64,000 nt of DNA, taken from positions 85,864,007 to 85,928,006 of the forward strand of contig NC_089978.1 in the NCBI RefSeq assembly GCF_036417845.1, written 5' to 3'. Source of the DNA: Apteryx mantelli. Taxonomy: Eukaryota; Chordata; Aves; Apterygiformes; Apterygidae. This document shows positions 11,811 through 25,071 of this stretch, piece after piece (position 1 is the stretch's first letter; the number at the start of each line of letters is the position of its first letter). The notes beneath the pieces are model-generated. The model made no database searches and had not been told where the DNA came from. It saw only the letters and a program-made list of their open reading frames with translations. A program made the position numbers and the translations under genes.

Positions 11811-14800
11811 GTGAGGCCGTGGCCGCAGCCGGTGCCGGGCCTCCCGGCGGCCCCCAGAAAGAAGGGGAAACCGCCGGGGAGCGGCTAAGGAGGGCCACAG
11901 CGCGGCCCGGCCTGGCGCGGGGCCGCCTGCCCGCCTGCCGGCGCGGCGGCCTAGGCCGCCTCGCGGCCGGGCCTGAGAGCGGCGCAGCTACGTGCGGCAG
12001 CCGCCATGGCCGCCCGGCCGCCGCCGCGCTGGGGGGGGAGGGACAGCGGCCGCCGCGCTCCGTGCCGGGCGGCCGTTGGGAGCGCGGCCCCGCGCTCAGG
12101 GGGGAAGGGCGGGGGCGGGGCCCGGGCCGGAAGCGGGCGCCGGTGGGGCCCGGCCGGGTGCGGGCGCTCGGCGCTGCCGGGGCGGGGGGCCGGGCCCGAG
12201 CGTGCTCAGCCCCCCGCGGGGCGCCTGCAGGGCAGGAGCCCCAGTGAAGGCCGTGGCGGGGCCCGTGGGGCCCGTCGTGCCCAGAGCCAGCTCTGCCCGC
12301 TGCCTCCCGGGCGATCGACTCCCTGGGCCGGCGCTGCCAGCCCTGCGAGCCCCCGGCCCTGCACTTCCTGGCGCGGCCTTGCTCCCTTCTTCTTTCCCGC
12401 ACTTCAGTAGCTGACAAGAAAGCCTGGGAACTGGGAAGGAGGTCAAGCCTCCCATCAGACGCAGGGCTTAGTTCAGGGGATGAGATTCCTGTTGGGTAGT
12501 TGATACTACAGGATGAGTCACTAGGCTTCCTGAATCCAAGCTGGAGGCTCAGATGTGGGCAGCGCATGCAAAGAGGAGTTGCTCTTTGAGTGCAAGCGCT
12601 CAGGTTCCTGGAGGACCACCACAGCATCACGAATGACACAGTTGTGCAGGTGGTGACTTTCTGGGTAACCATGAGTGGAAGGGATAGAGCTGTGGGTGAG
12701 AGTTCTTGCATGTCTGAGCAGTAACTGTGGAATCTTCTAAAATTACATAATCTGAAATGGCGAGATTTTGATCTTACTTGGTGAGTTGAAGGTAATCCCT
12801 CCTTCCTATTCTTCTATTACAAACTGGAGGGAAAGAAGAGAGCGAGAATGAAAAATGACAGAAAGTGGGTTGATATGAAAAGGCTTTTAGATACCTTAAG
12901 AAGTTTTAGCTATAATGAAAACATAGTGCTGTTTGCAGGCAGGCCTTGGAGAGCTGTCAGACAGGCAAGGATCAGTCTGGCCAAGAATCAGTTGTGGAAA
13001 AATCTGAGATCTGAGAATTATCTGTGGTGATTGGTATGTGTGCCTTTGGTAACTGTATACCTTAAGACTGCTGTCTTCAGTGTATATGAAGGGTATCAAG
13101 ATACCAAGAATTTCTGCCTTAGGCAGAGACTTTTAGAATTTCATACCCTGCAGAAGAGAGGAAAGACTGGAATGTGCTGAAAGGGTGGCCAAAACTTCAG
13201 GATAAGGGGTTCTTCAAATTTTTGTTGCTAGTCTCATCTAGTGTTCAAGTTTCAGAAACCAGGGTCAGCTGCTGCTGGCCACATGCAGCCCTAACAGCAT
13301 AGCCACAGATTTTATTGAAATGTCAGATATCCCTGTTAAATATCTTTGTAGAGTTACTGTTTCATATAGATATTTGTTAATTTTGCAGTTTGTGGGTTTT
13401 ATATTGCTGATGTAATTGAATGCATTTATGACAGTAAAATTCTTTGGCTGTTGTAACATAAAAGTATTCTGTCATCTTCAGCCATCAAAAATACAGAGCT
13501 ATTCTGAAGAAAGAAAAGCGGAAAAAAAAGCGCCAGGCACTCGCCAAACTGAGAGATTCAGGTAAGCGTAAAGTGTATTTTATTGCATTTTGTATTGTCA
13601 GTTGAACTGGTAGTGAATTTTTTTCTTGCTTTTTTTTTAAACAAGACATAATTTTGTTTATTGCTGCCTATAACATCTGATCATTCAGATGCATTGTTTC
13701 TTTTTTTTTTTTAATCTCAGAAGCTACAGAAAAAGATGAATCAATGTCTGAGGAGGAAGAAGAAGAACTGGAAGAAGAGGAAGAAGAAGAAGAAGAAGAA
13801 AAACTTGAGGCAGAAAGGTAAAAAATCTAGAAACTAAAATGTATGGAGTAGGTAAGTTTCTAGTCAATTGCATTATGATAAATTAAAAGGTTGCAACATA
13901 CTCTGTAAAACAGAATTTATTTTCTATATTTTAGGGTATATAGGTTTTTTCAAAGTCTTAATATTTCCCATAGAAATTCCTATTTTAAGGAATATCAGAT
14001 AAGCTGCAGTTAATGCTGAACTACAAAATTTGAATTGTATGTTTTGGTTATTTGGTTTGTCACATGAAAGTATGTGCAACAATTGCACAGATTGTGGATA
14101 GTCACCTGCATCCCTGAAAAGGTGATGGAGCAGCTCATCCTGGAGGCCATCTCCAAGCATGTGGAGGAAAAGAAGGTGATCAGGAGTAGTCAGCATGGCT
14201 TCACCAAGGGGAAATCATGCTGAACCAATCTGATAGCCTTCTCTGATGGAATGACTGGCTGGGTAGATGAGGGGAGAGCAGTGGATGTTGTCTACCTTGA
14301 CTTCAGCAAGGCTTTTGACACTGTCTCCCATAACATCCTCATAGACAAGCTCAGGAAGTGTGGGTTAGATGAGTGGACAGTGAGGTGGATGGAGAACTGG
14401 CTGAATGGCAGAGCTCAGAGGGTTGTGATCAATGGCACAGAGTCTAGCTGGAGGCCTGTAGCTAGCAGTGTCCCCCAGGGGTCAGTCCTGGGTCCAGTCT
14501 TGTTCAACTTCTTCATCAATGACCTGGATGAAGGGACAGAGTGCACCCTCAGCAAGTTTGCTGATGATACAAAACTGGGAGGAGTGGCTGATACACCGGA
14601 GGGCTGTGCTGCCATTCAGAGGGACCTGGACAGGCTGGAGAGGTGGGCGGAGAGGAACCTCATGAAGTTCAACAAAGGCAAGTGCAGGGTCCTGCACCTG
14701 GGGAGGAATAACCCCATGCACCAGTACAGGTTGGGGGTTGACCTGCTGGAAAGCAGCTCTGCGGAGAAGGACCTGGGAGTGCTGGTGGACACCAAGTTAA

Positions 14801-17800
14801 GCATGAGGCAGCAATGTGCCCTTGTGGCCAAGAAGGCCAATGGTATCCTGGGGTGCATCAGGCAGAGTGTTGCCAGCAGGTGGAGGGAGGTGATCCTCCC
14901 CCTCTACTCAGCCCTGCTGAGGCCACATCTGGAGTACTGTGTCCAGTTCTGGGCTCCCCAGTACAAGAGGGATGTGGCACTGCTGGAGCAAGTCCAGTGA
15001 AGGGCTACAGAGATGATTAGGGGACTGGAACATCTCTCTTATGAAGCAAGACTGAGAGAGCTGGGCCTGTTTAGCCTGGAGAAGAGAAGACTGAGGGGAG
15101 ATCTTATCAACGTGTACAAGTATCTGAAGGGAGGGTGTCGAGAGGATGGAGCCAGGCTCTTTTCAGTGGTGCCCAGCGACAGGACGTGAGGCAACGGGCA
15201 CAAACTGAAACACAGACAATTCCATCTGAACATGAGGAAAAACTTTTTCACTGTGAGGGTGACAGAGCACTGGCACAGGTTTCCCAGAGAGGTTGTGGAG
15301 TCTCCTTCTCTGGAGATATTCAAAACACGCCTGGATGCAATCCTGTGCAATGTGCTCTAGGTGACCCTGCTTGAGCAGGGGGGTTGGACTAGAAGATCTC
15401 CAGAGGTCCCTTCCAACCTCAGCGATTCTGTGATTCTGTGATTACAATTTCCCTAAGTGATATGTGGTTTTGTTGGCAGACAAAAACTACATGAGCAGTG
15501 GTTGCTAAGAGAAGAAAAGGCCCAAGAAGAGTTCAAGCTTAAGAAAGAAAAAGAAGAGGCTGCAAGAAAACGTCAAGAAGAAGAAGAGGTGATGTATAGA
15601 ATGACAATTATAGTTGTGTCTGGCAGTAAGAAAAATTTAGTGTAATATCTTCTACTTTCCTTAGCAGACCCAGTTTTCTTGATGTTGATATATTTGAAAG
15701 TATAAGCTCTTCTTTCATTTTTCTTCCACTTTAGAAGAGCAAAATTTAAGAATTTTCTAGCTAATTTTTTTTTTTAAAAAAAGGTTCTTCATAAAGGTTT
15801 TTCTCCAGAGATTTGTTTACTTACGACTGAATGAAAACTTGATGATCAAAGAGTAACACAACATGATAGTTTTGAACTTGGCTACAATGATTATAAAGCA
15901 TTCATTTTTTTTCTGTATTTTTTGTCCTAAAGAGAAAGATCAAAGAAGAATGGGAAGAACAGCAAAGAAAAGCGAGAGAAGTGGCACAGCAGAAGCAACA
16001 GCAGAAGAGAGAAAGAGAGGTGATTCCTGCAGTGGGAGGATAAACATGTTACATATCCTCTCACATTATCAGATGCAACAGTCTATGCATGTTGAAGAAG
16101 CATTTTATTCTAATTAGGGAATGCATAAATATGTTAGTTACTTCCTCTCTCCATTCTATCTAAATTGCTGAAAATATACTTCATCGATATAGATGAATCT
16201 AATGAATTCATATACCTAGAAGGATAACTAATTTTAACGCATCTGGTTGCTCGTAATATGTTTCCTCTGTAGTTTTTTACATCAGCTAAACGCGAAGGTG
16301 CATTGTCAATGCAAGTTCTGATATGTGCCCTTTTTGCATTTTGTGTTAAGGATAATCCTTATTTAATGTCTCATATGAACACAATGAGTGTTGAAGAAAA
16401 TTCCTGACGAGGATATGGAATATGGTGTTACATTGCTGCTGTTCCTTAACATAGTTCTTAATCAAAAGATATATTGCAGCTCTTCTTTACCTGACTCATC
16501 CAACAGGACGTATCTTTTTTTTTTTCAGAGCTCCTTGGGTGGGAAGGAAAATTATACTGAAGATATTAGTCATTGATGAAATTTCTGTTAACTGTACATT
16601 CTTCTTAAGTTTTAGAATTTGAATGACTGGGATGTGAGTTGCCCTGTACAAAAATCTGAAGTGAGGACTGGCCTATCATCAGTAAAGGGGCTTGCAGCTT
16701 TCTAGGATCTGTCTCTCATTAGCTTCTGCACAGCTGCAAAAGATAAAAAGTTCTAGCTATTTCTGTTGGAGATGTCTTGCTAAAAATGCTGATTGGATTC
16801 TCCAGTTTCCTGACTCTAGTCACAGTAGGAGAAAAGAAATGAGCAAAGAGTATTCTCTTCTGCATTTAATAGTTGATAGTGTCACTGGTTACGTAACACT
16901 TCCATGATGAATGAGAAAGAACAGCAGTTTTTATATTTCCTGTTTTTTTTATATTTTCTGTCTTCCTCTTAAGTGTCCCTTTCTCTCTTTGCAGAGTAGG
17001 CAGAGTAAATGTTTGCATCCTTTATTTAAGGTTGAGATGTGGTTAGAAGAGAGTTGAACCACAGTAACAGCAGGATTTANNNNNNNNNNNNNNNNNNNNN
17101 NNNNNNNNNNNNNNNNNNNNNNNNNNNNNNNNNNNNNNNNNNNNNNNNNNNNNNNNNNNNNNNNNNNNNNNNNNNNNNNNNNNNNNNNNNNNNNNNNNNN
17201 NNNNNNNNNNNNNNNNNNNNNNNNNNNNNNNNNNNNNNNNNNNNNNNNNNNNNNNNNNNNNNNNNNNNNNNNNNNNNNNTGTTCTGCTTAAACTGTTGCA
17301 TGCATCTGAAAACTAAGTTTTACTCTAGTTACCAATTGTTTGTTGATTGCCATTACATTGGAATTGCATTGAGATCCAAATTACAGTTAAACAGCTGTTT
17401 TACTCTGTAATATGAGTAGAAATCTGCTCTGAACTATTCATTGCCCAGAGCTCAAAATGTATTAATAGCCATTCCTACAAGGGAAGATGAGGAAATGTAG
17501 TCTATCAGAGTCTTCATATAAAGCTTCAAGGGTTCAGGTACTCACTTTTCACACTGTTGAAGTGACAGTGCTGGTTTGTTGGGAGGAAATTATGGCCGAG
17601 AATAATGAGCCTGGTGGCAGGTTCAAATGCTGACTGCAGAGAAACACATTTTTCAGTTGATTTAGAATGAGAACCTTAGGCTGCTCAGCTTTACAAGTCT
17701 TTTGGGTAATAACATGAAAATTCCTTTTTTAAAGTCTGTGTTCAGGTTTTTTTGCGGTCAGTCAATGCTTGCAACTTGATAATCACAATTTGAATTTCAG

Positions 17801-20800
17801 AAATCTTAATCTAATGGCCTTAGATAAGCAATATGGAGGCTTTTAACCACAGTACTATGATTTTATTTTGTTGTTGTTGTTGTTTTAATTCTGGCCTTTA
17901 GCAGGTTACTTTTTTCTTAGCCTTTCCTATTTGCATAAAAGTGTTAGTGATAACCTTGCTGAGCTTTGAGTTGTTGCAAAGACAAATAAGAAACAGTTCC
18001 AGCCTTCCATCTGCCACGTGGATTCACTGCTACTCATATGTGATTACTGGAATGAAGTAACTAACAAACTTAGAAGAATGGAAAAAATCTGTCCCACTAT
18101 TTGTAATGTTCATAGATGACAAATGAAATTGTTGACTGAGGAGCAAATAATATCATAACTGTGATTGTAAAATCTTATGAAAATTTGCCCTCAGCAAAAG
18201 AAAATATTCAGTTTGGTGAAATTATGAATATAGACTTGTTCTTAAAACTGAGCAATCATCAAGAAAAAAGGTTTCCATTGCCAGAGATCCAAGGCATGGG
18301 ACAGCTTTGTGAAACAATGCTTAAATATGGTTCAAGCTTGTCTTTATAGTAAAGGAGTGCTCATAATTGCATGTGGATTTAATTGATATTTTTACTTTGA
18401 CATTACATTTCTTTATTCTTTTCTAACTTGTGTGTGTTTTAATGTTTTTTTTACAGCTGGAGAATGGTATTACCTGCATAACCCAGAGCCGCCAGAGAAT
18501 ATAGGAACAGAGAAGGACAGAGCAAATTGCCCATTCTATATTAAAACAGGTTCCTGCCGATTTGGAGACAGGTAATCAGCTGAATATTTACCAGCATAAA
18601 AATGTTCTGGAGGAATGAATGGGAGGCAACTCCATTAGGTCATATGCAAACTGAAGAAATCTTGCTTTATAAATTACTGCCATGTATTTGGATGGGATAT
18701 CTATTTTGGAACTAGATATTGAGAGCAAACCCATTGCCTGACTGGAATCAACACGTCTGTTGTTATGGCATATTGAGAATACATTCTGATTCCGGTGGTC
18801 AAACTGACTTTACTTCAGGTCAGGCAGATGCACAGATGCATTCAGTCAGAATATATGTGATTTCTGCTGGTGGTGCAGGCCTGAAGGAACTATCAGATGA
18901 ACTGGTCAGATGATGATGGTTTTTGTCTTGACCGATTTGCATTTGACCAATTTGCATTTGCAGCATCATTTTACAAAAAGGGAAGAAGAAGAAGGACATT
19001 TCCCCCCCCCCCCCCCCCAAACTGACCAGAGCAAATGAAGCATACAGTTGCACAGTTGGGAAAGGTGTTGTGTAACTTCCAGAATTCTCCTGTTTATATG
19101 CTGTGTAAGTCTGTGATGCATTCATTCTTGCATCTCATATAGTGTTCTGGCTGCCCTATCTCAAAAAGGAAATAGAGTAGAAGGTAAGAACAGAGAAAGG
19201 AAACAAGATGATCAGAGATAAGGAACAGCTTCTGTAGGAGGAGTGACTGATTTCACTTTGGAAGAGATGATGGAGGATGGATGTGGTAAAAGAACATTGA
19301 ACTCATGAATAGGATGGGAAGGATTATTTGCTTTTATTATGAAACAGTTTAACTAGCTGTCCCTGAGCTTTTTTTTACCAGCTTAAAAGAAGGTAGTTTT
19401 TTTATACGGAACATATTTGTAGAACTTGTTGCCACAAGATGTGGTGGAGGCCAAAAGTAAAAATAGGTTCATGGAGTTCATCAGCGACCATTAAAGATGA
19501 TGACCCAAATGCAGCATCTGACTAGGAAGTCCCTGAATTTGTGTGTTAAGGAAGAACAATACCTCAGCAGGGAAAGACTACAATAATTATTAGATGAACC
19601 TTCAGCATAAACTAATAAGGCCATTTTTATTTACTTGTATTGCTGAAATATATGTGGTCCATCTATTTTAGTATTCCTTATCCTAAAAGTAATTTGTTTT
19701 AGAGTGATCTATATTATGGATAATTATGTGATAATTTAACTCTGTGGAAGCTTCAAGTCTATGTCTGGTTTCTATTCTGAAATAAGGGCTAAATTCTTAA
19801 AACTTAGCCAGCTAGTTCACTGCAGACTGTGTTTTTGCTGTCCAGCTTTTAATGTTTAGTTCTTTGTCATCTTTGTAGTATTTCTGTTTTGGCACTATTT
19901 AATGGAGATAACCTCCTTCAGTTAATTATAGATTGGATAAAAAACAGTTTTACTTCAAAATGTTGTTTGAACTGTGAATAAACTTAGTAAATAAATACTG
20001 AGAAACATCATGTTCTGCCCTGTTTCTCTTGCCTGTAGTTGCTGGCTGATTTCAACTCCCTCTCCTTCACCATCTTTCCTCCTTACATACCTGCCTCTTT
20101 CCTATTGTGGTCATTTCAGCCTCTGGCATTGACCATAAGTTGGTGGACTGAGATGCAGCTAGGGTAGGGACTGGAGGATGGTGTGGAAGCTGAAATGGAC
20201 AAGAATGGTGATAATTCAGTGCCAGTATTATCAGTAAAATAGTAGTTGAATCTCATCAAAGCTAGCTCTGTCTTGAGGAAGATAAAACTGTCTGAGTTCA
20301 TCTTTATTAATTTCCCCAGTAACTCAAGCCCTAATATACATAATACTTGTTTTTGCATCGTTTTCCTTGGAGCTGCTATTGTTTTGCCATGCACTATTAA
20401 CTATGCACTACTGCTCTGTCATTCTGTGTACAGACAATATTGGTTGGCTATAATATTTTGAGTTCTATAATCCATATGGAATACTGAAGTAAGGCAATTT
20501 TTAAAATTTAAATCAAATTCTTTTTTTTTTCTTTTGTCCACTTAAGTTGCAAACTGGAAAGAATGAGTCAATTTCTGACTGACTGGATGTGGGAAGAAAT
20601 TTCCTATCCCAAGTCTAGGCGGTAATAGCCCATTTCAGGACCTGACTTCCCCCCGTTGCCTATGCTTTGCCACTGCTAGATAAGAGAGTAGACTAGTCTG
20701 GCTGTTGTTCTGATCGTGTCATGAAAAGCAAAATGTGCTAAAGAGGGCATGACTCAGTTACTCAGGAAGTGTTTGAAACAGATTATAAAACACAGTGAAA

Positions 20801-23800
20801 TAAACAGGCTAACATCTATGTTCTTACTAAATCTAAAGGCTTGTGAGGGAGAATTGGTTTTTAGCATGTGAGGGAGGTAGCCTGAAGATGATACGCAGTA
20901 AAGGAGATCTAATACTTTTATGGCCGCCAGGAAGATGCAGATTAAGACAAGACTTCTTCATAACAAGTATTTGTTAAAAGGTGGAAAAAAATCCATCTGG
21001 AACTCATCCAACTTCAGGTCTAGACCTGCCTCCCCCCACCCCCGCCAAATTTGCTAAGAACAATTTCAGTAAAAGTTGTTTAATTTGGTAATAAAAGAGC
21101 AGGGACTTTACAAAAATACTACTTTTAAGATATTTTAAAGAAAGACTTTCAGAAATGGGGAAAATATTCAAGCCTAGCAGCCCAAAAAAGAAATGACTTC
21201 GGTTCTTCATATATTATTCGAGTGTATAGTTTTTGCAGACCAATGGTGGCTTTTTTTTGTAAGCAAAAAGGTCTTTATCCATGGCAGAATAAAATTATGT
21301 GGAAACTCACTTCTGAAAAACCTGTTTTAATAATTGAAATACGGCAGTCATCCACTAATGAATCTTCTTTTGTAATGCAAAGCTGTTACTCAAAATGGCA
21401 AGCGTTTGCAATTTTAACAGGTGCAGCTTTTGCTGAAAGTGAAAATCTTTCGTTTTTCTTCTGTTACTGCAAATATCCAGGTGTTCTCGCAAGCATAACT
21501 ATCCAACATCTAGTAAGACGCTACTCGTCCGAGGAATGTTCCTTACTTTTGGCATGGAGCAGTGTCGGAGAGACGACTACGACACAGACGCGAGTCTCGA
21601 ATACAGCGATGAGGAGACCTACCAGCAATTCTTGGAGTTCTATGAGGATGTTCTCCCTGAGTTTCAAAATGTGGGGAAGGTTGTTCAATTCAAGGTATGC
21701 ATATGAGTGCAGCAGCTTTTTAACATACATCATATAAGGTGTGTTTTGCTAGTCTTAGCTGGAGTTCCATGCAGCATGCCATAGCTAAATTCTGTGTATG
21801 TCAGAGAACTATACGGTGTCTTTACTGCAAACTGTGCATCTCTTATGGCACCTGTGCACCTGTCACTGCCATTAAGGAGCATTGTCTTATTCTGGATAAA
21901 TCTTCTCCCCCCTCACCCCCAAACTTTTTATAAAAGCTTATGCTGAGGCAAATTTGCAAGATATGCATGCAGCTCAATAATCCACTTAGCTCACAGTCCC
22001 CTCTTTACTTAGCCTGTGATTGACCCCAGAGGGCATAGGGACTTTTAGAAAATATAAAGGTATGTCAGCTATTGCATGGGTGCCCCTTAAAGCTATGCCT
22101 AAGGAATGAAATAGTGGGGGTGTAAAATGTATTTGGAGTATACATCTAAAGAATGTAATTTTGGGACTGCTGGAATAAAAAACCCAGATGATGATGAACT
22201 GAAAAGGTAGTAGATATTTCAGTAGCAGAAATTAATTTGAACTGGCTGTATTAGAAAAAGGTATTTTATATAAATGGTGTTGAGATATTTCATCTCTCCT
22301 GAGTTTATGCACCTGGTTTGCTGAATCTTTCCTGAATTCTTCCCATCTATATTATGATTTCTTACGGGGAAAAAAGATGGACCTGTAAATGGAGACCTTG
22401 GAGATGAATGATGTGTTTTAACAGTCCCAGGTTGCCTCAAAAGGTGCGGTTTGGATGGTGAAATATCCTTGTAGCAGAACCTACTGCAGCATCCCATTCT
22501 GCTTGCCACTCCTGAATGTTTTCTTGAAGTCACCAGGAGGCACGCTGTGCCTTTTTTCCTTTTGTTTCTTGCTGTTGACAACTGCCTCAGAATTGAAATT
22601 TTATTAGCATTTCAAGCAAGAGGAAAGTGAAGTAGAAAAAGTGAATTTTCAGTAGTTGTATTGATGAGCTTTGTAAGTAAGAAACATCTACTTGCGTGGA
22701 GGAGTATCTCCTCCTTATCTTGACTCATGGAATATTGGCAGGTGTTGCTCCATCCTATAAGGTGGGATATAGATACCCAGTGGAGTGTGGGTTGAAATGC
22801 TGCCTTACTAACTTGAAGATCTGAGTTTGATGGTTATCTTTGGCATATAATATATAAATATCTGTTAAGTTGCCCGTACTTCGGTCTGTACAGCTAATAA
22901 CCAAGTAAGTGCTTTCAGCATGGCATTTCTCAGCTTCTGAAGTAATTGTGCAACTGCAATTTGATTCTCATGGGCATTTTCATTTTATTATAGATGCTTA
23001 GAAATTGCATGTTGGCTGCAGGGATCTCGGCTGTGACTGAGTGGAGTCTCTGCTGCCATTTGGAATCACACTGTACATGCCCTTCTTTCAGTGGACTTCC
23101 ATTTCCAAAGTAGCCTGGGGTTTTATTCCTGTTGTTCCTTCTGGAGCGCTATTCCAGAATCTCACTGGAAGATCCTGACAAAACACAGTTCTGGTTTTCC
23201 ACCTAAATGTGTCCACGGCAAAGTCATTCTTGCTTGTTTTTGTGTTGCCATTGTTATTTATCTCAAATAGTTCATCTACTTGTTCTGTAATATTTCATTA
23301 TATAATTGCATGCTCTTGTTCCGGAAGCCCTTGCCTAATCCAGTGCTCTGAGGGTGAATCAGAGTTCGGTGATGAAAGAAGCTGCTTGCCTCATTTGGTG
23401 TGGAAATAGGAAAAGGACTGGAGACAAAAGAGGCTGGTCTCACACTTCTGCCATGAAGAACTGAGTTCGGGCCTGCCTGTCTCAGAATCCCTGGCAATTA
23501 GTAACAAGCTTTTAGAAATAAAATGGTGTATTTTTGAGAGATTTAGATATACTTGGAAAACTAAATTGTTATGAAAAATGTTGTTTCAGAACAGGACATT
23601 CAAAGCTTGTGACTTCAACTTTTCCAGCTCATCTTGCAGGGGCGCTGTGTAGCTAAGCTGTTCTGAAGATTCTTTTGCCATAATGAATCCCACATAAAAG
23701 CTAATGAGGAAACTAATAATTGTTTTCAGAGCAGGATTTGGCTGTTGCTCAGTAGGGTTGGTGCAGACTTAAGTGCAAGACAGCTGAGTACAGGCTATCT

Positions 23801-25038
23801 TATAGACTAAATGAAGCAGAGTTCCCAGTGTTAATCAAAGCAAAATGCTGGAAACATGCAAGCATAAACCAGAAGGGCTTTTCTTCAGTGCTTTTATTTG
23901 ACTAAAATTAAGTGTTCAGATCAGAAGAACTGAAAATCATGTATATGTTCATATTGCTATGCTGTCATAAATCAGAATGGTTGTCAGCTCCACATGCCTG
24001 AGCTGTGGTATAGCACAGGCTTTCAATTGCCCTAACTTACTGTGTCATTCCCTTTAGGTCAGTTGCAACTATGAGCCTCACCTGCGAGGAAATGTGTATG
24101 TCCAGTATCAGACGTAAGTACTTTGCAGTCTTACCGAGTTTTACAACCAAAGTCCAGAGCACAGTAATGAATGTTGTTTATATAATCTGTGTGATTCATT
24201 CTCACACTGTAATGGGAGCACCAAATTGGTAAGTGACATCTTAAATGATTGCGGTGTGATCATGTTACATGCTGTTTTTTCTTTGCAAAGGGAGAAGGAT
24301 TGTCAGGCAGCTCTTGCTCTATTCAGTGGACGATGGTATGCAGGACGACAGCTTCATTGTGAATTTTGTCCGGTGACAAGATGGAAGACTGCTATTTGTG
24401 GTGAGTCACAAACACTTAGAAAAGAGAATGTGTGCTACTGAAAGACTTTACTGAAAAGGAGAGGCTGAAAGGCCTGTGGCTTTCAAATAATGTTGCAGTT
24501 CAGTTTCAGTTGTTTTTGGAAGACAAATAACACTTGTGTAGATTTAGAAAGGAAAGGGAGTATTCATACCATGTCACATAAGTGCCCAAGTCATCCTAGT
24601 GGATGTATCTTGGACAGGAGAAGAAAATTTGAATCCTAGCTTTGGATATAATAGCATACAGGAAGTACTAATTTATCTCTTCAAACACAGCAACAGTTTT
24701 TGAGCCATCAGCAATTCTTAGCAGTAACTATCAGGTTTGATTTCTTTACATTTACATTCTTAGGAAGACAAAGGCAGTAAAATTATTTATGAAAATTGTT
24801 TTAAGCTAAAGCCTTAGTAGCTAGTTTATAATATGTGTTAGAAAGTTAATACTTAGAAAAGTAACTACTGTAAAAAAAACCTTGCATGAATTAAATTGAT
24901 AGATCCTCAGATGCATGTTTTTCTGTTGAAAGAAGCAAAATGCAGTGCATTAAGTTTCTTTGCAGTAGGCACATAATGAAGAAACAAATTTAATAGTTAG
25001 GCCTGGTTCATAATTGCATTTGTGTTCTGTTTGTGACA

Positions 25039-25071
<33 letters not shown>

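Larger units (their letters stand above)
11450..12400. promoter_or_regulatory. CpG island and ZRSR2 promoter
   Basis: About 950 bp of very GC- and CpG-rich sequence surrounds the ZRSR2 start codon. Just upstream lie an ETS-type CCGGAAG (11703-11709), a perfect palindromic E-box GTCACGTGAC (11735-11744) and an RFX-like half site 'cttggtaac' (about 11750-11758). No TATA box is seen. This is the usual form of a housekeeping promoter. The long open frames on both strands here follow from the GC content and are not genes. Confidence 0.8.
18572..21480. other. ZRSR2 intron 7
   Basis: A 2.9-kb intron between the exons that share the first zinc finger. Besides the two CR1-like relics it holds a 17-base C run at 19002-19018 and a 15-bp tandem duplication with two octamer motifs at 18930-18959. 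Nothing else recognisable. Confidence 0.7.

Noticed and set aside
11278-12711. A 477-codon open frame on the minus strand across the ZRSR2 CpG island
   Set aside because: It is rich in Pro, Ala, Gly and Arg, as expected from GC-rich DNA, covers the promoter and first exon of ZRSR2 on the other strand, and has no recognisable domain. Overlapping plus-strand frames in the same island are equally open.
21222-21737. A 171-codon plus-strand frame over ZRSR2 exon 8
   Set aside because: It runs through the intron-exon boundary in a frame other than ZRSR2. The ZRSR2 frame is supported by homology over all 71 codons.
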